Source: Muricea muricata
Taxonomy: Eukaryota > Cnidaria > Anthozoa > Malacalcyonacea > Plexauridae
Assembly (NCBI GenBank): GCA_963855995.1
Contig: OY979716.1
Coordinates: forward strand, 48,218,116 to 48,282,115
Length of the DNA: 64,000 bases
Reading direction: 5' to 3'
The translations under genes were made by a program, and so were the position numbers. This document shows positions 56,101 to 64,000 of the stretch, one piece after another (positions within the stretch are counted from its first letter, which is position 1; each line of letters opens with the position of its first letter). The notes beneath the pieces were generated by a model that saw only the letters and a program-made list of their open reading frames with translations, had not been told where the DNA came from and searched no databases.

Positions 56101-59100
56101 ATAGCAAGTCAAATTCTTTAATAATGGTAATGTTCAAAGGTAATAAAGTAGTTACGAGGATTCCAGATGACAAAGCGTAGAAAAAGAGCCACCAAAATCC
56201 ATACATAGCAAGTTAAATTCTTTAATAATGGTAATGTTCAAAGGTAATAAAGTAGTTACGAGGATTCCAGATGACAAAGCGTAGAAAAAGAGCCACCAAA
56301 ATCCATACATAGCAAGTTAAATTCTTTAATAATGGTAATGTTCAAAGGTAATAAAGTAGTTACGAGGATTCCAGATGACAAAGCGTAGAAAAAGAGCCAC
56401 CAAAATCCATACATAGCAAGTTAAATTCTTTAATAATGGTAATGTTCAAAGGTAATAAAGTAGTTACTAGGATTCCAGATGGCAAAGCGTAGAAAAAGAG
56501 CCACCAAAATCCATTCATAGCAAGTTAAATTCTTTAATAATGATAATGTTCAAAGGTAATAAAGTAGTTACGAGGATTCCAGATGACAAAGCATAGAAAA
56601 AGAGCCACCAAAATCTTTTCATAGCAAGTCAAATTCTTTAATAATGGTAATGTTCAAAGGTAATAAAGTAGTTACGAGGATTCCAGATGACAAAGCGTAG
56701 AAAAAGAGCCACCAAAATCCATACATAGCAAGTTAAATTCTTTAATAATGGTAATGTTCAAAGGTAATAAAGTAGTTACGAGGATTCCAGATGACAAAGC
56801 GTAGAAAAAGAGCCACCAAAATCCATACATAGCAAGTTAAATTCTTTAATAATGGTAATGTTCAAAGGTAATAAAGTAGTTACGAGGATTCCAGATGACA
56901 AAGCGTAGAAAAAGAGCCACCAAAATCCATACATAGCAAGTTAAATTCTTTAATAATGGTAATGTTCAAAGGTAATAAAGTAGTTACGAGGATTCCAGAT
57001 GACAAAGCGTAGAAAAAGAGCCACCAAAATCTTTTCATAGCAAGTCAAATTCTTTAATAATGGTAATGTTTAAAGGTAATAAAGTAGTTACGAGGATTCC
57101 CGATGACAAAGTGTAGAAAAAGAGCCACCAAAATCCATACATAGCAAGTTAAATTCTTTAATAATGGTAATGTTCAAAGGTAATAAAGTAGTTACTAGGA
57201 TTCCAGATGACAAAGCGTAGAAAAAGAGCCACCAAAATCCATTCATAGCAAGTTAAATTCTTTAATAATGATAATGTTCAAAGGTAATAAAGTAGTTACG
57301 AGGATTCCAGATGACAAAGCGTAGAAAAAGAGCCACCAAAATCTTTTCATAGCAAGTCAAATTCTTTAATAATGGTAATGTTCAAAGGTAATAAAGTAGT
57401 TACGAGGATTCCCCATGACAAAGTGTAGAAAAAGAGCCACCAAAATCTTTTCATAGCAAGTTAAATTCTTTAATAATGGTAATGTTCAAAGGTAATAAAG
57501 TAGTTACGAGGATTCCAGAAGACAAAGCGTAGAAAAAGAGCCACCAAAATCCATACATAGCAAGTTAAATTCTTTAATAATGGTAATGTTCAAAGGTAAT
57601 AAAGTAGTTACGAGGATTCCAGATGACAAAGTGTAGAAAAAGAGCCACCAAAATCTTTTCATAGCAAGTTAAATTCTTTAATAATGGTAATGTTCAAAGG
57701 TAATAAAGTAGTTACGAGGATTCCAGATGACAAAGCGTAGAAAAAGAGCCACCAAAATCCATACATAGCAAGTTAAATTCTTTAATAATGGTAATGTTCA
57801 AAGGTAATAAAGTAGTTACGAGGATTCCAGATGACAAAGCGTAGAAAAAGAGCCACCAAAATCTTTTCATAGCAAGTTAAATTCTTTAATAATGGTAATG
57901 TTCAAAGGTAATAAAGTAGTTACTAGGATTCCAGATGACAAAGCGTAGAAAAAGAGCCACCAAAATCCATTCATAGCAAGTTAAATTCTTTAATAATGAA
58001 AATGTTTAAAGGTAATAAAGTAGTTACGAGGATTCCAGATGACAAAGCGTAGAAAAAGAGCCACCAAAATCTTTTCATAGCAAGTCAAATTCTTTAATAA
58101 TGGTAATGTTCAAAGGTAATAAAGTAGTTACGAGGATTCCCGATGACAAAGTGTAGAAAAAGAGCCACCAAAATCCATACATAGCAAGTTAAATTCTTTA
58201 ATAATGGTAATGTTCAAAGGTAATAAAGTAGTTACGAGGATTCCAGATGACAAAGCGTAGAAAAAGAGCCACCAAAATCTTTTCATAGCAAGTTAAATTC
58301 TTTAATAATGGTAATGTTCAAAGGTAATAAAGTAGTTACTAGGATTCCAGATGGCAAAGCGTAGAAAAAGAGCCACCAAAATCCATTCATAGCAAGTTAA
58401 ACTCTTTAATAATGATAATGTTCAAAAGTAATAAAGTAGTTACGAGGATTCCAGATGACAAAGCATAGAAAAAGAGCCACCAAAATCTTTTCATAGCAAG
58501 TCAAATTCTTTAATAATGGTAATGTTCAAAGGTAATAAAGTAGTTACGAGGATTCCAGATGACAAAGCGCAGAAAAAGAGCCACCAAAAGTCTTTTCATA
58601 GCAAGTTAAATTCTTTAATAATGGTAATGTTCAAAGGTAATAAAGTAGTTATGAGGATTCCAGATGACAAAGCGTAGAAAAAGAGCCACCAAAATCCATA
58701 CATAGCAAGTTAAATTCTTTAATAATTGTAATGTTCAAAGGTAATAAAGTAGTTACGAGGATTCCAGATGACAAAGCGTAGAAAAAGAGCCACCAAAAGT
58801 CTTTTCATAGCAAGTTAAATTCTTTAATAATGGTAATGTTCAAAGGTAATAAAGTAGTTACTAGGATTCCAGATGGCAAAGCGTAGAAAAAGAGCCACCA
58901 AAATCCATTCATAGCAAGTTAAATTCTTTAATAATGATAATGTTCAAAGGTAATAAAGTAGTTACGAGGATTCCAGATGACAAAGCATAGAAAAAGAGCC
59001 ACCAAAATCTTTTCATAGCAAGTCAAATTCTTTAATAATGGTAATGTTCAAAGGTAATAAAGTAGTTACGAGGATTCCAGATGACAAAGCGTAGAAAAAG

Positions 59101-60730
59101 AGCCACCAAAATCCATACATAGCAAGTTAAATTCTTTAATAATGGTAATGTTCAAAGGTAATAAAGTAGTTACGAGGATTCCAGATGACAAAGCGTAGAA
59201 AAAGAGCCACCAAAATCCATACATAGCAAGTTAAATTCTTTAATAATGGTAATGTTCAAAGGTAATAAAGTAGTTACGAGGATTCCAGATGACAAAGCGT
59301 AGAAAAAGAGCCACCAAAATCCATACATAGCAAGTTAAATTCTTTAATAATGGTAATGTTCAAAGGTAATAAAGTAGTTACTAGGATTCCAGATGGCAAA
59401 GCGTAGAAAAAGAGCCACCAAAATCCATTCATAGCAAGTTAAATTCTTTAATAATGATAATGTTCAAAGGTAATAAAGTAGTTACGAGGATTCCAGATGA
59501 CAAAGCATAGAAAAAGAGCCACCAAAATCTTTTCATAGCAAGTCAAATTCTTTAATAATGGTAATGTTCAAAGGTAATAAAGTAGTTACGAGGATTCCAG
59601 ATGACAAAGCGTAGAAAAAGAGCCACCAAAATCCATACATAGCAAGTTAAATTCTTTAATAATGGTAATGTTCAAAGGTAATAAAGTAGTTACGAGGATT
59701 CCAGATGACAAAGCGTAGAAAAAGAGCCACCAAAATCCATACATAGCAAGTTAAATTCTTTAATAATGGTAATGTTCAAAGGTAATAAAGTAGTTACGAG
59801 GATTCCAGATGACAAAGCGTAGAAAAAGAGCCACCAAAATCCATACATAGCAAGTTAAATTCTTTAATAATGGTAATGTTCAAAGGTAATAAAGTAGTTA
59901 CGAGGATTCCAGATGACAAAGCGTAGAAAAAGAGCCACCAAAATCTTTTCATAGCAAGTCAAATTCTTTAATAATGGTAATGTTTAAAGGTAATAAAGTA
60001 GTTACGAGGATTCCCGATGACAAAGTGTAGAAAAAGAGCCACCAAAATCCATACATAGCAAGTTAAATTCTTTAATAATGGTAATGTTCAAAGGTAATAA
60101 AGTAGTTACGAGGATTCCAGATGACAAAGCGTAGAAAAAGAGCCACCAAAATCTTTTCATAGCAAGTTAAATTCTTTAATAATGGTAATGTTCAAAGGTA
60201 ATAAACTAGTTACTAGGATTCCAGATGGCAAAGCGTAGAAAAAGAGCCACCAAAATCCATTCATAGCAAGTTAAATTCTTTAATAATGATAATGTTCAAA
60301 AGTAATAAAGTAGTTACGAGGATTCCAGATGACAAAGCATAGAAAAAGAGCCACCAAAATCTTTTCATAGCAAGTCAAATTCTTTAATAATGGTAATGTT
60401 CAAAGGTAATAAAGTAGTTACGAGGATTCCAGATGACAAAGCGCAGAAAAAGAGCCACCAAAATCCATACATAGCAAGTTAAATTCTTTAATAATGGTAA
60501 TGTTCAAAGGTAATAAAGTAGTTACGAGGATTCCAGATGACAAAGCGTAGAAAAAGAGCCACCAAAATCCATACATAGCAAGTTAAATTCTTTAATAATG
60601 GTAATGTTCAAAGGTAATAAAGTAGTTACGAGGATTCCAGATGACAAAGCGTAGAAAAAGAGCCACCAAAATCTTTTCATAGCAAGTTAAATTCTTTAAT
60701 AATGGTAATGTTCAAAGGTAATAAACTAGT
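53141..60730 (+). repeat. 41-monomer (4.27-kb) higher-order repeat
   Basis: TGAAAATGTTT at 53731 and 57997, GATTCCCCATGAC at 53141 and 57407, and AAACTAGTTAC at 55937 and 60203 all recur at 4266 bp. A further AAACTAGTTAC at 60723 lies 520 bp (5 monomers) on, a smaller duplication inside the block. 41 x 104 is 4264. Confidence 0.85.
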
Positions 60731-62192
60731 TACTAGGATTCCAGATGGCAAAGCGTAGAAAAAGAGCCACCAAAATCCATTCATAGCAAGTTAAATTCTT
60801 TAATAATGATAATGTTCAAAAGTAATAAAGTAGTTACGAGGATTCCAGATGACAAAGCATAGAAAAAGAGCCACCAAAATCTTTTCATAGCAAGTCAAAT
60901 TCTTTAATAATGGTAATGTTCAAAGGTAATAAAGTAGTTACGAGGATTCCAGATGACAAAGCGTAGAAAAAGAGCCACCAAAATCCATACATAGCAAGTT
61001 AAATTCTTTAATAATGGTAATGTTCAAAGGTAATAAAGTAGTTACGAGGATTCCAGATGACAAAGCGTAGAAAAAGAGCCACCAAAATCCATACATAGCA
61101 AGTTAAATTCTTTAATAATGGTAATGTTCAAAGGTAATAAAGTAGTTACGAGGATTCCAGATGACAAAGCGTAGAAAAAGAGCCACCAAAATCCATACAT
61201 AGCAAGTTAAATTCTTTAATAATGGTAATGTTCAAAGGTAATAAAGTAGTTACTAGGATTCCAGATGGCAAAGCGTAGAAAAAGAGCCACCAAAATCCAT
61301 TCATAGCAAGTTAAATTCTTTAATAATGATAATGTTCAAAGGTAATAAAGTAGTTACGAGGATTCCAGATGACAAAGCATAGAAAAAGAGCCACCAAAAT
61401 CTTTTCATAGCAAGTCAAATTCTTTAATAATGGTAATGTTCAAAGGTAATAAAGTAGTTACGAGGATTCCAGATGACAAAGCGTAGAAAAAGAGCCACCA
61501 AAATCCATACATAGCAAGTTAAATTCTTTAATAATGGTAATGTTCAAAGGTAATAAAGTAGTTACGAGGATTCCAGAAGACAAAGCGTAGAAAAAGAGCC
61601 ACCAAAATCCATACATAGCAAGTTAAATTCTTTAATAATTGTAATGTTCAAAGGTAATAAAGTAGTTACGAGGATTCCAGATGACAAAGTGTAGAAAAAG
61701 AGCCACCAAAATCTTTTCATAGCAAGTTAAATTCTTTAATAATGGTAATGTTCAAAGGTAATAAAGTAGTTACGAGGATTCCAGATGACAAAGCGTAGAA
61801 AAAGAGCCACCAAAATCCATACATAGCAAGTTAAATTCTTTAATAATGGTAATGTTCAAAGGTAATAAAGTAGTTACGAGGATTCCAGATGACAAAGCGT
61901 AGAAAAAGAGCCACCAAAATCTTTTCATAGCAAGTTAAATTCTTTAATAATGGTAATGTTCAAAGGTAATAAAGTAGTTACTAGGATTCCAGATGACAAA
62001 GCGTAGAAAAAGAGCCACCAAAATCCATTCATAGCAAGTTAAATTCTTTAATAATGATAATGTTCAAAGGTAATAAAGTAGTTACGAGGATTCCAGATGA
62101 CAAAGCGTAGAAAAAGAGCCACCAAAATCTTTTCATAGCAAGTCAAATTCTTTAATAATGGTAATGTTCAAAGGTAATAAAGTAGTTACGAG

Positions 62193-64000
62193 GATTCCCC
62201 ATGACAAAGTGTAGAAAAAGAGCCACCAAAATCTTTTCATAGCAAGTTAAATTCTTTAATAATGGTAATGTTCAAAGGTAATAAAGTAGTTACGAGGATT
62301 CCAGAAGACAAAGCGTAGAAAAAGAGCCACCAAAATCCATACATAGCAAGTTAAATTCTTTAATAATTGTAATGTTCAAAGGTAATAAAGTAGTTACGAG
62401 GATTCCAGATGACAAAGCGTAGAAAAAGAGCCACCAAAATCTTTTCATAGCAAGTCAAATTCTTTAATAATGGTAATGTTCAAAGGTAATAAAGTAGTTA
62501 CGAGGATTCCCGATGACAAAGTGTAGAAAAAGAGCCACCAAAATCTTTTCATAGCAAGTTAAATTCTTTAATAATGGTAATGTTACAAGGTAATAAAGTA
62601 GTTACGAGGATTCCAGATGACAAAGCGTAGAAAAAGAGCCACCAAAATCCATACATAGCAAGTTAAATTCTTTAATAATGGTAATGTTCAAAGGTAATAA
62701 AGTAGTTACGAGGATTCCAGATGACAAAGCGTAGAAAAAGAGCCACCAAAATCTTTTCATAGCAAGTTAAATTCTTTAATAATGGTAATGTTCAAAGGTA
62801 ATAAAGTAGTTACTAGGATTCCAGATGACAAAGCGTAGAAAAAGAGCCACCAAAATCCATTCATAGCAAGTTAAATTCTTTAATAATGATAATGTTCAAA
62901 GGTAATAAAGTAGTTACGAGGATTCCAGATGACAAAGCGTAGAAAAAGAGCCACCAAAATCTTTTCATAGCAAGTCAAATTCTTTAATAATGGTAATGTT
63001 CATAGGTAATAAAGTAGTTACGAGGATTCCCCATGACAAAGTGTAGAAAAAGAGCTACCAAAATCTTTTCATAGCAAGTTAAATTCTTTAATAATGGTAA
63101 TGTTCAAAGGTAATAAAGTAGTTACGAGGATTCCAGAAGACAAAGCGTAGAAAAAGAGCCACCAAAATCCATACATAGCAAGTTAAATTCTTTAATAATT
63201 GTAATGTTCAAAGGTAATAAAGTAGTTACGAGGATTCCAGATGACAAAGTGTAGAAAAAGAGCCACCAAAATCTTTTCATAGCAAGTTAAATTCTTTAAT
63301 AATGGTAATGTTCAAAGGTAATAAAGTAGTTACGAGGATTCCAGATGACAAAGCGTAGAAAAAGAGCCACCAAAATCCATACATAGCAAGTTAAATTCTT
63401 TAATAATGGTAATGTTCAAAGGTAATAAAGTAGTTACGAGGATTCCAGATGACAAAGCGTAGAAAAAGAGCCACCAAAATCTTTTCATAGCAAGTTAAAT
63501 TCTTTAATAATGGTAATGTTCAAAGGTAATAAAGTAGTTACTAGGATTCCAGATGACAAAGCGTAGAAAAAGAGCCACCAAAATCCATTCATAGCAAGTT
63601 AAATTCTTTAATAATGATAATGTTCAAAGGTAATAAAGTAGTTACGAGGATTCCAGATGACAAAGCGTAGAAAAAGAGCCACCAAAATCTTTTCATAGCA
63701 AGTCAAATTCTTTAATAATGGTAATGTTCAAAGGTAATAAAGTAGTTACGAGGATTCCCCATGACAAAGTGTAGAAAAAGAGCCACCAAAATCTTTTCAT
63801 AGCAAGTTAAATTCTTTAATAATGGTAATGTTCAAAGGTAATAAAGTAGTTACGAGGATTCCAGAAGACAAAGCGTAGAAAAAGAGCCACCAAAATCCAT
63901 ACATAGCAAGTTAAATTCTTTAATAATTGTAATGTTCAAAGGTAATAAAGTAGTTACGAGGATTCCAGATGACAAAGTGTAGAAAAAGAGCCACCAAAAT
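62193..64000 (+). repeat. Short-range 7- and 8-monomer duplications at the right edge
   Basis: GATTCCCCATGAC occurs at 62193, 63025 and 63753, spacings of 832 and 728 (8 and 7 monomers). The array continues past the window with no sign of divergence. Confidence 0.75.

Larger units (their letters stand above)
21862..64000 (+). repeat. 104-bp satellite array, about 405 monomers, open at the right
   Basis: The monomer (CATAGCAAGTTAAATTCTTT, AATAATGGTAATGTTCAAAG, GTAATAAAGTAGTTACGAGG, ATTCCAGATGACAAAGCGTA, GAAAAAGAGCCACCAAAATC, CATT) repeats head to tail for over 42 kb in one orientation and reaches the window edge. The first monomer is the most diverged (ATAGCAACTTAATTTC, GTTCGAAGG), as expected at an array edge. 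Monomers fall into recurring variants marked by AATCTTTTCATAG, AATCCATACATAG, AATCCATTCATAG with GATAATG, and AATTCATTCATAG with TCGTAATG and AAAATAGTTACTAGG. Single-base indels are rare (CCAAAAGTC, AAAAAAG). About 33% GC. No CENP-B-box match is seen. The length is not a multiple of three and no long frame exists. Confidence 0.97.

Noticed and set aside
21862-64000. CRISPR-like array
   Set aside because: Monomers abut with no unique spacers, the unit is 104 bp with higher-order structure, and the setting is an animal genome.
21862-64000. tRNA-derived satellite, from TAGCAAGTT and GTTACGAGGATTCC resembling pol III A and B boxes
   Set aside because: Both matches need insertions or mismatches at key positions and no cloverleaf can be drawn.

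Overview
The window is animal nuclear DNA. Spliced genes with clean GT..AG introns and matching codon phases, a non-LTR retrotransposon, a PolB-bearing virus-like element and a very long satellite array all point to an invertebrate. The HECT gene family and the SGNH-type LINE would fit a cnidarian, but that is inference from family knowledge and not proven here. The sequence is AT-rich throughout; the satellite consensus is about 33% GC.

Layout. (1) 1-1340: exons of an HMG-box-like gene, followed by a possible further exon ending in a GTAAGT donor. (2) About 1600-7230: a decayed element with a type-B DNA polymerase, a GIY-YIG nuclease plus zinc finger, an unknown ORF, three tightly packed small membrane proteins on the + strand and a convergent proline/threonine-rich membrane protein on the - strand. 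Hairpins sit at most of its gene ends. (3) About 8100-8525: a tyrosine-recombinase fragment on the - strand. (4) 8521-13111: a broken LINE with an SGNH-hydrolase ORF1, an endonuclease/reverse-transcriptase ORF2, a 3' hairpin with a TTCG loop and a (TAC)n tail. (5) 13890-14387: an isolated HECT N-lobe exon whose phase would allow joining to the HMG exons, so regions 2-4 may all lie in one 12.5-kb intron. (6) 15465-20424: an eight-exon G2E3-like HECT ubiquitin ligase gene, with a C2HC zinc finger, a CUE-like segment and the catalytic cysteine present. (7) 20999-21830: sixteen copies of a 52-bp minisatellite. (8) 21862-64000, running off the end: about 405 copies of a 104-bp satellite with nested higher-order repeats of about 1.67, 1.87, 4.27 and 5.72 kb.

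The HECT gene is the best candidate for a working cellular gene. It has one frame break, in a five-A run. The upstream HECT exon has one break, in an eight-G run. Both are homopolymers, so assembly error and real decay have to be separated. The PolB element and the LINE carry many breaks and look dead, apart from three intact small ORFs in the PolB element. Nothing from 20425 to the end looks coding.
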